From: an uncultured Clostridia bacterium
GTDB taxonomy: Bacteria > Bacillota > Clostridia > Lachnospirales > Lachnospiraceae
NCBI GenBank assembly: GCA_946611595.1
Contig: CAMODY010000048.1
Location: 1-11,412, forward strand
Reading direction: 5' to 3'
Length of the DNA stretch: 11,412 nucleotides
Within the stretch, counting starts at the first letter, position 1; every line of letters starts with the position of its first letter. Under the pieces are notes generated by a model that saw only the letters and a program-made list of their open reading frames with translations, was not told the DNA's origin and did not search any database. Both the position numbers and the translations under genes were made by a program. Positions 1 through 6,835 of this stretch are shown in pieces.

Positions 1-203
1 ACCTGGCATACAACAAGTTTGTCAGCATCCGGATGTTTTTCGATTTTATCAATCTGTCCAATAACGATTTTGTCTAAATCTGCATCAAATGCAGTGAAAT
101 TTTCTACTTTTGTTCCGGAGAGAGTCATAGCATCTCTGAATTCCTGATAAGTGCACTCAAGATCCGGTACATAAGCTTTGATCCATGATAATGAAGCGTT
201 CAT
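1..203 (-). CDS. pheT: Phenylalanyl-tRNA synthetase beta subunit, N-terminal part (runs off window)
   Basis: This is the first 67 codons of the beta subunit of the alpha2-beta2 enzyme that charges tRNA-Phe in the cytoplasm. Seen: the start MNASLSWIKAYV, typical of PheT, and from about residue 45 the beginning of the EMAP/Trbp-type tRNA-binding domain (IVIGQIDKIEKHPDADKLVV), whose HPDADKL is a family hallmark. The ATG at 201-203 follows a strong GGAAAGGAGAG ribosome binding site that overlaps the pheS stop codon, and only 18 bases separate the two genes, so pheS-pheT is one operon. The rest of the roughly 800-residue protein, including the editing B3/B4 domain, lies outside the window. Identification is firm despite truncation because pheS is immediately upstream. 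Confidence 0.95.
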   Translation of the reverse strand, partial: MNASLSWIKAYVPDLECTYQEFRDAMTLSGTKVENFTAFDADLDKIVIGQIDKIEKHPDADKLVVCQ

Positions 204-221
204 CTTATTCTCTCTCCTTTC

Positions 222-1241
222 CTAAAACTGTTTTAAGAAACGTAAATCGTTCTCATATAATAAGCGCATGTCATCAATCTCGCATTTTAAAAGCGTAAGG
301 CGCTCAAGGCCGAAGCCGAAAGCAAAACCGGAATATACGGTCGGGTCAATGCCCTGCATCTCTAAAACGTGCGGATGAACCATGCCACAGCCTAAAATCT
401 CAATCCAGCCTTCGTCCTTACAGAAGCGGCAGCCTTTTCCATGGCACTTGAAGCAGGAAACGTCTACCTCTGCACTCGGTTCTGTAAACGGGAAATGATG
501 CGGACGGAATTTTGTTTTTGTATCTTCACCAAAGAAACGCTTGCAGAACTCTTCTAAAGTTCCTTTTAAATCAGCAAAAGTAATTCCTTTATCAACGACC
601 AGACCTTCGATCTGATGGAAACTCGGAGAATGTGTTGCATCAACTTCATCAGCACGGAACACACGTCCCGGTGCGATCATTTTGATAGGCAGCACGCCTT
701 TTTCCATTTCACGGATCTGAACAGAAGATGTCTGGGTTCTCAGAAGAATATCAGAATTGATATAGAAGGTATCCTGCTCATCCTTAGCAGGATGGTTTGC
801 CGGAATGTTTAAGGCCTCAAAGTTATAGTGGTCATATTCGACTTCAGGACCGGATACAACTTCGTATCCCATACCGATAAAAATCTCTTCCACCTGTTTT
901 AAGATCATGTTGTTTGGATGATCATGACCTAAATCTTTAGCTCTTCCCGGAAGTGTAACGTCAATCTCTTCCGTTTTCATTTTGCTTTCCAAAAGCTTCT
1001 CTTCAAGGTTCTGTTTCATCTCTTCAAGAGCAGCTTCGATCTCACTTCTCGTAGAGTTTACCAGCTGTCCGACAACCGGCTTTTCCTCTGCTGAAAGATC
1101 CTTCATTCCTTTTAATACTTCTGTGATCTGACCCTTTTTACCAAGATAGGCAACCTTGATTTCATTTAAGGCATCTACAGAAGCAGCTGCTTTAATTCTG
1201 TCTGCAGCCTCCTGTTTGATCTTTGCCAAGCGTTCTTTCAT
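222..1241 (-). CDS. pheS: Phenylalanyl-tRNA synthetase alpha subunit
   Basis: Catalytic subunit of Phe-tRNA synthetase: it activates phenylalanine with ATP and transfers it to tRNA-Phe as a tetramer with PheT. The 339 residues match the usual bacterial length. Seen: an N-terminal helical arm (about 1-90) that would contact tRNA; class II motif 2 at 195-210 (FRADEVDATHSPSFHQ); a cysteine-rich loop with C263, C266, C271 and C274, usual in Firmicute PheS; and motif 3 at 305-319 (GFAFGFGLERLTLLK). A307 in GFAFG corresponds to the E. coli Ala294 pocket residue, so specificity should be wild type. The ATG at 1239-1241 is preceded, after 9 bases, by GGAAGG. The gene is the first of the pheST operon and is driven by the promoter at 1293-1320. 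The leader is only about 45 bases. Confidence 0.98.
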   Translation of the reverse strand: MKERLAKIKQEAADRIKAAASVDALNEIKVAYLGKKGQITEVLKGMKDLSAEEKPVVGQLVNSTRSEIEAALEEMKQNLEEKLLESKMKTEEIDVTLPGRAKDLGHDHPNNMILKQVEEIFIGMGYEVVSGPEVEYDHYNFEALNIPANHPAKDEQDTFYINSDILLRTQTSSVQIREMEKGVLPIKMIAPGRVFRADEVDATHSPSFHQIEGLVVDKGITFADLKGTLEEFCKRFFGEDTKTKFRPHHFPFTEPSAEVDVSCFKCHGKGCRFCKDEGWIEILGCGMVHPHVLEMQGIDPTVYSGFAFGFGLERLTLLKCEIDDMRLLYENDLRFLKQF

Positions 1242-1281
1242 TGTTTTAATCCTTCCATAATAAGTAACTTATTTAGCTGTT

Positions 1282-1298
1282 TATGATTCTTAATCATA
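1282..1298. repeat. Perfect 7-bp inverted repeat over the pheS -10 box
   Basis: TATGATT-CTT-AATCATA is a perfect dyad with a 3-base centre that covers the -10 hexamer and the start of the pheST transcript. It could be an operator, but it is AT-rich and no known regulator is recognised. A chance origin is possible. Confidence 0.45.
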
Positions 1299-1320
1299 AA
1301 AAAGCATCAAAAACAGTCAA
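1293..1320 (-). promoter_or_regulatory. Sigma-A-type promoter of pheST
   Basis: On the minus strand a -35 TTGACT (1315-1320) and a -10 TATGAT (1293-1298) are separated by 16 bases. The predicted transcription start is near 1286, leaving a leader of about 45 bases. That is too short for a T-box riboswitch, the usual control of aminoacyl-tRNA synthetase genes in Firmicutes. A perfect dyad overlaps the -10 (separate entry). Confidence 0.7.
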
Positions 1321-1371
1321 TAACTTTTAAACATACAAAGTGTAATATAACACAAAAAGATTGCTTTTACT

Positions 1372-2391
1372 ATGAAAATTTACTATAATCCTGCCATGTT
1401 TACAAATTTTTATTTATTTGTGAAAAGCTTTTTTGATAAGATCGGAAAAGACAGGATTTATAACTACTCTGCTTCTTCCGCTTTTTTCCTTATTCTGTCA
1501 ATTTTCCCATTTGTGATCTTGATCATGACGGTAATTCAATATACGCCGCTCACCAAGGAGTTTTTGGTAGACCGGCTTGAATTTTTATTGCCTGATCCTA
1601 TTTTTCCACTCATTCGGCAGATCATTGATGAGATTTTCTCCACTACTTACGGAGCTGCAATCATCTCTGTATCTGTACTTGGTGGTATCTGGTCTGCATC
1701 AAAAGGCGTTATGGCCATGATCCGTGGAATCAATACCTGCTTTAATATTAATGACAAACGAAACTGGGTACATGTCCGACTCTTATCTTGTTTATATACG
1801 GTCATTTCAATCATCGTATTTATTTTTGTTTTGATCCTTCTGGTATTTGGATCAACAATCTACCGCAGCTTACTTACCCAATCAAAGGAACTATCGAGTT
1901 TCTTAACGGTCGTAATGTTTATTTTACGAAGACGTTTTATCATTGGATTGATTCTATTGACGCTTTTGTTTATGCTGATCTTTAAGTTTTTCCCGGCTAA
2001 AAACAACAAGTTTTTCCAGATGTTCCCGGGTGCAGTGCTTGCAGCACTTGGATGGATCGGCTTATCAGAAGTTTTATCTATCTATATTAAAGCGTTCCCG
2101 AACTTTTCCGTTACCTATGGTTCCTTGACTGCATTTATCGTTTTAATGCTGTATCTTTACTTTGGAATGTATATCATGTTTGTCTGCGCCGAGATCAATT
2201 TCTTCTTTAAACATGGCATGGAACAGCTCCATTTAAGACATCAGAGGAAAAAAGCGGATAAGTATGAAGCACACGTTCAAAAGAAACATGAGAAATACGA
2301 GACACAGCGCTTGAAAAAAGAAGAAAAAGAAATGCTCAAGCGGCAGATTGAAGAAACAAAAGTTTATAATAATCATCACGATAATTATTAA
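1372..2391 (+). CDS. YihY/BrkB-family inner membrane protein
   Basis: Polytopic membrane protein of the YihY/virulence-factor-BrkB family (once mislabelled as RNase BN); the molecular function of the family is not settled. About six membrane segments are visible, at roughly 33-55, 93-117, 137-160, 188-207, 218-240 and 250-279. The last contains the family signature YGSLTAFIVLMLYLYFGMYI followed by CAEIN. Residues 280-339 form a highly charged Lys/Glu/His-rich cytoplasmic tail, likely helical or coiled-coil, ending in NNHHDNY. Total length of 339 is at the long end for the family because of this tail. The ATG at 1372 lacks a clear Shine-Dalgarno, and Met9 (1396) is an alternative start with no better one. 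It is divergent from pheS and ends in a bidirectional terminator whose 5' flank overlaps the stop codon. Confidence 0.9.
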   Translation: MKIYYNPAMFTNFYLFVKSFFDKIGKDRIYNYSASSAFFLILSIFPFVILIMTVIQYTPLTKEFLVDRLEFLLPDPIFPLIRQIIDEIFSTTYGAAIISVSVLGGIWSASKGVMAMIRGINTCFNINDKRNWVHVRLLSCLYTVISIIVFIFVLILLVFGSTIYRSLLTQSKELSSFLTVVMFILRRRFIIGLILLTLLFMLIFKFFPAKNNKFFQMFPGAVLAALGWIGLSEVLSIYIKAFPNFSVTYGSLTAFIVLMLYLYFGMYIMFVCAEINFFFKHGMEQLHLRHQRKKADKYEAHVQKKHEKYETQRLKKEEKEMLKRQIEETKVYNNHHDNY

Positions 2392-2422
2392 AATCCTGAG
2401 GTGAATGGCCTCAGGATTTTTT
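2390..2422. terminator. Bidirectional rho-independent terminator between yihY-like and fmdE-like genes
   Basis: ATCCTGAGG (2393-2401) pairs with CCTCAGGAT (2409-2417) around a 7-base loop. The stem is flanked by AAA on the left and a T-run on the right, so it can end transcripts from both sides. It overlaps the stop codon of the plus-strand membrane protein and lies 33 bases beyond the stop of the minus-strand FmdE gene. Confidence 0.9.
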
Positions 2423-2454
2423 GTATTGTGATTCAAATATCGGATTCAAAAGAA

Positions 2455-3003
2455 TCACTGGAGTACTTCATAATAGGATTCTCCAGCGCAAGCTTTGCAG
2501 AGGATCTTTCCTTCTTTTACTACATGGCGGCTGTCGGTAATATCCTCTCCGCAGCACTCACAGTATTGTACTTCTACAGGCTTTCCAGGAAGGTCACATG
2601 GCTTAAGATCTACTTTTACTCTTTGAACCATAAACATCTCTTCATCACGTAGTTTTTCGTAAAACTCGATCAGATCTTCTCCCTCAGCAGGATGTCTTCT
2701 TGTATGACGCTGTATACGGACCGCTTCATTTGTATCGAGATTCACAAAGGTCGCTGCAACTTTCCCAAAGTCCATTGCGCGGAATGTGCGCTTACCGACT
2801 CTGGTTCCGGTAACAATGCCGATTGCATCCGCAGGGCATCTGTCACATTCAACAAACACATAGATGCTTTTTGGATTGATATCAGGGTCTACGCCAATCT
2901 CTTTCATGCCGAGGCGCGCCATTTTTACACCGATACACTGACCGGAACATAAATGTCCGTGATATGCGACTGCTCTTTCTACATCCTCTCTAAAACTTCT
3001 CAT
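2455..3003 (-). CDS. FmdE-family protein with C-terminal zinc ribbon
   Basis: This 182-residue protein belongs to the FmdE family (Pfam PF02663), named after subunit E of archaeal formylmethanofuran dehydrogenase operons. The role in non-methanogens is unknown, so no reaction is assigned. Seen: AYHGHLCSGQCIGVKMARLG at 13-32, the family HGHxCPG signature with Ser for Pro at position 20; a second conserved block VECDRCPADAIGIVTG at 51-66; RTFRAMDFGKVAATF at 72-86; and a C-terminal four-cysteine zinc ribbon of DksA/TraR-like spacing (C148-x2-C151 and C169-x2-C172). The conserved His and Cys residues suggest a metal or cofactor site. A GAGAGG ribosome binding site precedes ATG 3001-3003. The methyltransferase gene ends only 31 bases upstream, so the two are probably one transcript and may act in one pathway. 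Confidence 0.88.
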   Translation of the reverse strand: MRSFREDVERAVAYHGHLCSGQCIGVKMARLGMKEIGVDPDINPKSIYVFVECDRCPADAIGIVTGTRVGKRTFRAMDFGKVAATFVNLDTNEAVRIQRHTRRHPAEGEDLIEFYEKLRDEEMFMVQRVKVDLKPCDLPGKPVEVQYCECCGEDITDSRHVVKEGKILCKACAGESYYEVLQ

Positions 3004-3034
3004 AAAGCCCTCTCAAATCATAATTTTGATATTT

Positions 3035-3757
3035 TTAATTGCAGAGTTCCTGCACATCAAGCGCAAAAATCCCAAAGTGTCTGGTTTTTTGCGTATAATA
3101 CGGAAAATCTTCTCTACCGGTTTCTATCAGGATGGAATCGACATATTCTCTCATTTCCTCTTCCGGAGCATCTTTCGTAAATGCTTTGAAATATGCATAG
3201 GCCTCTTCTTTATTTCTGTGAGGCTGACCAAATTCCAATTCTTCTTTCTTGAACGTATACTTTAAGCCCTCTGACTCAAGCCATTCTACTGTATGATTTA
3301 CATCCCAGCATTTGCGGAGTCTGTATTTTTTAGGCCCTGTGGTTCCGTATTCGTTATTGTGTACGACAAAGATTATTTTCTTTCGTGCATAGGACAGATA
3401 TCTTAAACCAACAAGGTCTACATCCCCATGAAAAAGGGAGATCACGGCATCCCATTTGGAATCATCGGGAAGCAAAAGTCCATCAGAGCAAATGGTTTTG
3501 ATATTTGTAATGTTTTGCTCAGCGATCCTTTTATTGACATTCTCAATAACATTTGGAGAAATATCGACACAGGTGATCTCATCAAAATGCGGTGCCATTT
3601 CAAAATCAGCAAACGCCATGCCGCAGCCGATATCACAAAGCGTCCTGCATCCATCTAAATAAGGCAGTAAAAGCTTTGCCATGCCTTTATCGTAGCCCGT
3701 ATATCCCGATGCATTGATAAACCAATCAAAGGTTTGTTCTTCCCATTTAAATACCAT
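3035..3757 (-). CDS. Class I SAM-dependent methyltransferase
   Basis: A 240-residue protein with a Rossmann methyltransferase core. Seen: motif I CDIGCGMA at 41-48 (SAM-binding glycine loop), an acidic residue ending strand 2 (CVDIS, D65) for the SAM ribose hydroxyls, SDGLLLPDD at 91-99 (adenine contact region) and SLFHGD at 107-112 in the motif IV position. The N-terminus (KWEEQTFDWFINASGYTGYDKGMAKLL) would form a helical cap. The C-terminal third (about 145-240) is charged, has no recognised domain, and probably sets the substrate, which cannot be told from sequence. AGGAGT sits 7 bases before ATG 3755-3757. It is the first gene of a pair with the FmdE-family gene and lies directly downstream of the 6S RNA gene; no strong promoter of its own was found. 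Confidence 0.85.
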   Translation of the reverse strand: MVFKWEEQTFDWFINASGYTGYDKGMAKLLLPYLDGCRTLCDIGCGMAFADFEMAPHFDEITCVDISPNVIENVNKRIAEQNITNIKTICSDGLLLPDDSKWDAVISLFHGDVDLVGLRYLSYARKKIIFVVHNNEYGTTGPKKYRLRKCWDVNHTVEWLESEGLKYTFKKEELEFGQPHRNKEEAYAYFKAFTKDAPEEEMREYVDSILIETGREDFPYYTQKTRHFGIFALDVQELCN

Positions 3758-3804
3758 CTTAGAAACTCCTAATAAATTTTTGCAGCCTAAAATGCACTAT
3801 GCTT

Positions 3805-3838
3805 AAAATAAAATCAAAGGCTGACACGAAAGTCAGCC
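3805..3838 (-). terminator. Terminator hairpin of the 6S RNA gene
   Basis: On the minus strand GGCTGAC (3838-3832) pairs with GTCAGCC (3825-3819) around a 6-base loop, followed by TTTGATTTTATTTT. The stem is only 7 bp and the T-tract is interrupted, so some read-through into the methyltransferase gene is plausible. Confidence 0.65.
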
Positions 3839-3850
3839 AGTTCAATCGAC

Positions 3851-4017
3851 AACCCCAAAACGCTGTTCTGAATTTTGATTCCTAGCTTCAGCCAGGTGGG
3901 TTCTCCGCACTTTGGTTTCTGAAGTCCACTCATGGAGGCATGTCATCGGCCAAAAAATATTGGAATCCCGTTTCAATCAATGTAGGTTCAAAATGTCAGA
4001 ACGCATCGTTCTGGGTT
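3851..4017 (-). ncRNA. ssrS: 6S RNA (RNA polymerase-binding regulatory RNA)
   Basis: This otherwise gene-free stretch folds like 6S RNA, which mimics an open promoter and sequesters housekeeping RNA polymerase. The long closing stem pairs 4017-3988 (AACCCAGAACGATGCGTTCT...TTTTGA) with 3878-3851 (TCAAAATTCAGAACAGCGTT...GGGGTT), with small bulges. Next comes a large central bubble (5' strand about 3987-3970; 3' strand 3897-3879) whose 3' side holds a small hairpin CCTGGC-TGAA-GCTAGG (3896-3881), a common 6S feature. The distal stem is GGGATTCC (3969-3962) against GGAGAACCC (3906-3898), continuing into an apical arm near 3907-3961. The length of about 167 nt fits the class, and a good promoter starts transcription exactly at the stem base. 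The assignment rests on folding and remembered family features and was not searched. Ends are approximate; the transcript may extend to the terminator near 3805. Confidence 0.85.
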
Positions 4018-4023
4018 AGCTAT

Positions 4024-4052
4024 ATAGTAGCAGAAAAAGGTTTATATTTCAA
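4024..4052 (-). promoter_or_regulatory. Sigma-A-type promoter of the 6S RNA gene
   Basis: On the minus strand TTGAAA (4047-4052) and TACTAT (4024-4029) are 17 bases apart. The predicted start, about 7 bases downstream at 4016-4018, coincides with the first paired base of the 6S closing stem. It lies just beyond the pckA terminator, so the RNA is an independent unit. Confidence 0.78.
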
Positions 4053-4072
4053 TTGTCTCGTCAACTATTCAT

Positions 4073-4104
4073 CAAAAAAGGAGTATGCTCGCATACTCCT
4101 TTTC
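4073..4104 (-). terminator. Rho-independent terminator of pckA
   Basis: On the minus strand GGAGTATG pairs with CATACTCC around a CGAG loop (4080-4099), extended by AAAA/TTTT pairs and followed by six T. It starts 22 bases after the pckA stop codon and insulates the 6S promoter. The A-rich flank on the other side would let it work in both directions. Confidence 0.92.
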
Positions 4105-4125
4105 TTTCGAATAGTTTCCTCGGCT

Positions 4126-5781
4126 TTATGCGAGGCAATCAATTACTTTCTGGATTGCTTCAAGTGCATCTTCTGGAAGTTTGTCGTAACCATCTTTGAA
4201 AGTCTCACGTGATTTTACGAACTCAAGACGGTCATTCATTCTTGCCTTAAGAGCAGCTACATAATCAGCATCTTCAAGGTTCGGTACATAACCTTCCTGC
4301 TCAAAGATCTCAATATCTTCAAACGGTCCCCACTGTTTGAAGTCTGCTCTCTTTTCTACGATTGCTTCAAGAACGCCAAGCGTGATATCTTTTGTAACGT
4401 CTTTTCCATAGAAATCACCAGTGTTGATGATATAGCAGTCTACATCTTTTTCTTCTACGAGCTTTTTGAATTTCTCATAGTCGTTAGCAAGCGGATAAGT
4501 ACGGAACGGATTTGCATAAGGCTCAACAACGAGTGCGTTCGGATCTACGCCAGGAGCAAGTCTTTCAGCAGAGCTTCTCTTTGTAGCAAGAGTTGCACCC
4601 ATGACAGCAGCAAGGGATGCACCTTTCAGTTTTACTACCGGCGGAATTGTCGGGTCTTTCATGATCCAGAAGATGGAGTTAACCGGCTCATCAATCTTAT
4701 CTACGCGGTTCGGAGACCACAGACGGGATTTGATCGCACGACCGTTACCATTACGAACATCTTCTGTAACAAGAACTACTTTACCGTCCTCATCTAATGT
4801 TGCGGAGCAGTTCTGGCAGGTTAACAGATATTTATTATCTTCACTGTCGCAAGGATAATCAGCTGTCTTATCAAAGTAAGTCGGCTCAAGTGCGATGGAT
4901 GAGCATGTATCGGTATTAATGATAAATGCATCATCATGAAGAACGGTAACATCATATTTTCCGCCATGTTTTGCATGTGTCAGAGTAGATTTTCCGGATC
5001 CGGAAAGACCGAATACAGATGCTACATAAGTGCTGCCGTCAGCTAAAGTATATTTCTTCTGTCCGCCGTGGCAGGAAGCATAACCATTTCTGTTAGCAAT
5101 TGCCCATGCAATTGTCAGGGTGCCTTTTTTATGCTCACCGAAATATCTCATTCCCAGAAGAGCTGCACAGTTATTCGGAGTATCAAAATAGGTCAGTCCA
5201 AGCGGATGATCCGGATGGCTCCACTGCGGATCGGAGAAGATGTAAATATCAGACTCACCTTCAATCACGCGGCTGTTTTTATACATTTCTTTGTACTGAT
5301 CAGACATATACTGGAAGTTGATCATCCAGTTGTAAAGGTTGTTCTCTTCTCCTTCCGGAATTAAGAGATGTGCTTTTACCATGAATTCCGGATCAAGTCC
5401 GATGAAGCAAGTTGCATGATACATTGTTGAATAACGGGTATCATAGATTGCATCCATCAGTTTTTTATCCAGATCAGTTGTGTCTACACCAGGCTCACCG
5501 ATGATTCTTCTTGCTGCTGCACAGCGGCCGGTTACGGAACCATCATTAAAAAGAAGAACCTTTGCGTCCTCAGGAAGACCGAAAGTCTCTCCTTTATATA
5601 CCGGCATATCAGTAACAACTGTTCCCGGAGAGTTTTTCGCCAGGTTATACGCAGTTGTAATATCCTTAACTTCTACTACATTGTTTCCATAAAAAGCAGC
5701 TTCAATAATAGAACGGGTCTTAGAAAATCCCTGCTTACCCGGTCCGATGTCGCTTCTTTTGTACATCTGTTTGGTTGCCAT
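4126..5781 (-). CDS. pckA: Phosphoenolpyruvate carboxykinase (ATP)
   Basis: Cytoplasmic enzyme that interconverts oxaloacetate + ATP and PEP + CO2 + ADP. In fermentative anaerobes it often runs toward oxaloacetate and conserves ATP. The 551 residues are close to the 540 of the E. coli enzyme. Seen: FGEHKKG with K219 and ASCHGG with H238, the same 19-residue spacing as the E. coli Mn ligands Lys213 and His232; P-loop GLSGSGKST at 258-266; kinase-2 loop LHDDAF with D283/D284; and TGR86 in the position of substrate Arg65. After TGR the usual SPKDK is replaced by CAAARR, marking a divergent clade. AGGAGG lies 7 bases before ATG 5779-5781. It has its own promoter (5821-5829) and terminator, so it is probably monocistronic, although no terminator was seen between degV and it. 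Confidence 0.96.
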   Translation of the reverse strand: MATKQMYKRSDIGPGKQGFSKTRSIIEAAFYGNNVVEVKDITTAYNLAKNSPGTVVTDMPVYKGETFGLPEDAKVLLFNDGSVTGRCAAARRIIGEPGVDTTDLDKKLMDAIYDTRYSTMYHATCFIGLDPEFMVKAHLLIPEGEENNLYNWMINFQYMSDQYKEMYKNSRVIEGESDIYIFSDPQWSHPDHPLGLTYFDTPNNCAALLGMRYFGEHKKGTLTIAWAIANRNGYASCHGGQKKYTLADGSTYVASVFGLSGSGKSTLTHAKHGGKYDVTVLHDDAFIINTDTCSSIALEPTYFDKTADYPCDSEDNKYLLTCQNCSATLDEDGKVVLVTEDVRNGNGRAIKSRLWSPNRVDKIDEPVNSIFWIMKDPTIPPVVKLKGASLAAVMGATLATKRSSAERLAPGVDPNALVVEPYANPFRTYPLANDYEKFKKLVEEKDVDCYIINTGDFYGKDVTKDITLGVLEAIVEKRADFKQWGPFEDIEIFEQEGYVPNLEDADYVAALKARMNDRLEFVKSRETFKDGYDKLPEDALEAIQKVIDCLA

Positions 5782-5820
5782 TTTAACTCCTCCTGAAAAA
5801 TACGTTTATATTTCCATTTG

Positions 5821-5829
5821 ATTATATCA
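5821..5829 (-). promoter_or_regulatory. Extended -10 promoter of pckA
   Basis: TGATATAAT on the minus strand is a perfect TATAAT with the TGn extension; the -35 region is poor, as is usual for extended -10 promoters. The predicted start is near 5814, giving a leader of about 33 bases. A weak dyad AAATA-TAAACG-TATTT covers 5797-5812; no clear catabolite-repression site is visible. Confidence 0.65.
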
Positions 5830-5869
5830 TACTGAGTTTTGATTATGGGAATAATTATTTAATACCTGA

Positions 5870-6775
5870 TTACTTGTTTATTTCCGGCGAAGCTTTTTTA
5901 ATGAAACCGAATCCAACCGGATACGGACCGGTATGCACTCCGATCGTTGCGCCGATCTGAACCTGCACAAAATCCGGAACGGCACCAAAGATTTCTTTAA
6001 AAAGGGATCGAATTTGATGGAAGAATGGCTCTGCCTCTTCTCTGTCATAGCCCCATCCGTAGCCATAGGTATAGTCAGAAAGATTCAGCTTCTGTTTCTT
6101 GATCTCTTTTCGGGCGATTTCTATGACCTTATCAAAGGAATTTTGTCTGCCTCTGCTGACACCGATCGGATGGAGTTCTCCGGTCTTAAAACAGATCAAC
6201 GGGCGAATATTCAGGCTTCGGATCGCAAGTTCGGTCAATTTTCCGATTCTTCCGCCCTTTGCAAGATAATAAAGGTTTTCTGTAGTGAAATAGATGGCAG
6301 CGCTCTTCCTGATTTCTTCGCCTTTTTCAAAGGTTTCCTGTAAGCTATGTCCTGCTTTTGCATACGAAGAAAGCTCCAGAAGAAAAAGGCCCAAAAGTCC
6401 CGTAACAAGCGTGGAATCCACTACTCGTATCTCTCGTTCCGGATACGCTTCTTTCAGCAGATCTCTTGCAGTGCTGGCGCTGTTAACAGAGCCGGAAAAC
6501 AGTTTCGTGATACAATAGCAGAGAATGTCTTTTCCCTCTTTAAGATAAGGCGTAAAAGCTTCGATATAATCCTGCACTGAAGGCATCGAGGTTTTCGGAT
6601 AACATTCCGGATGCTGCACGCAGTATTCATAAAAATCCTGAACAGAAAGATCCGCTCCCTCCTTTAGGTAGCGGTTTCCATCCAACGTTATATAAAACGG
6701 AACAACTGCGATTCCTGCCTCCTCCAATTGTTTCGCAGAAAGATCGCAGCTGCTGTCTGATACAATTTGAAACAT
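5870..6775 (-). CDS. DegV-family fatty-acid-binding protein (FakB-like)
   Basis: DegV proteins bind a fatty acid; FakB-type members present it to the FakA kinase, which makes acyl-phosphate for phospholipid synthesis. Whether this copy works with a FakA cannot be told here, as no fakA is in the window. Seen: N-terminal MFQIVSDSSCDLS (EDD fold start), KTSMPS at 61-66 whose Thr/Ser normally hold the carboxylate, KLFSGSVNSA at 91-100, LYYLAKGGRIG at 168-178, and the C-terminal block IGATIGVHTGPYPVGFGF at 274-291. Length of 301 is slightly above the usual 280-290. GAGG lies 8 bases upstream of ATG 6773-6775. The YfbR-like gene ends 60 bases upstream with no clear terminator between, so co-transcription is likely. 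Confidence 0.92.
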   Translation of the reverse strand: MFQIVSDSSCDLSAKQLEEAGIAVVPFYITLDGNRYLKEGADLSVQDFYEYCVQHPECYPKTSMPSVQDYIEAFTPYLKEGKDILCYCITKLFSGSVNSASTARDLLKEAYPEREIRVVDSTLVTGLLGLFLLELSSYAKAGHSLQETFEKGEEIRKSAAIYFTTENLYYLAKGGRIGKLTELAIRSLNIRPLICFKTGELHPIGVSRGRQNSFDKVIEIARKEIKKQKLNLSDYTYGYGWGYDREEAEPFFHQIRSLFKEIFGAVPDFVQVQIGATIGVHTGPYPVGFGFIKKASPEINK

Positions 6776-6835
6776 TAATGTTTCCTCACTCTAGTCATAA
6801 ATCCTGCATCTATTTCAAACACTATGCAAGATTAT

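Noticed and set aside
1242..1371. T-box riboswitch upstream of pheS
   Set aside because: The good promoter leaves only about 45 bases of leader, with no specifier stem, T-box sequence or terminator.
2428..2458. Second terminator after the FmdE gene from GTGATTC / GAATCAC
   Set aside because: The loop is 17 bases, the stem overlaps the stop codon and there is no T-run; the hairpin at 2390-2422 explains termination.
2692..2952. Plus-strand open frame inside the FmdE gene
   Set aside because: It is a shadow of the opposite strand; the FmdE frame carries clear family motifs and a ribosome binding site.
3940..4212. Plus-strand open frame of 90 codons crossing the 6S region and the end of pckA
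   Set aside because: It has no ribosome binding site, runs antisense through a terminator, an ncRNA and pckA codons, and encodes nothing recognisable.
5795..5815. Catabolite-repression (cre) site upstream of pckA
   Set aside because: The best match around the central CG has about four mismatches to the consensus, including the outer CA; only a weak AT-rich dyad remains.
5933..6343. 136-codon plus-strand open frame inside degV
   Set aside because: It is the longest shadow frame but has no recognisable domain and lies wholly antisense to a clear DegV protein.
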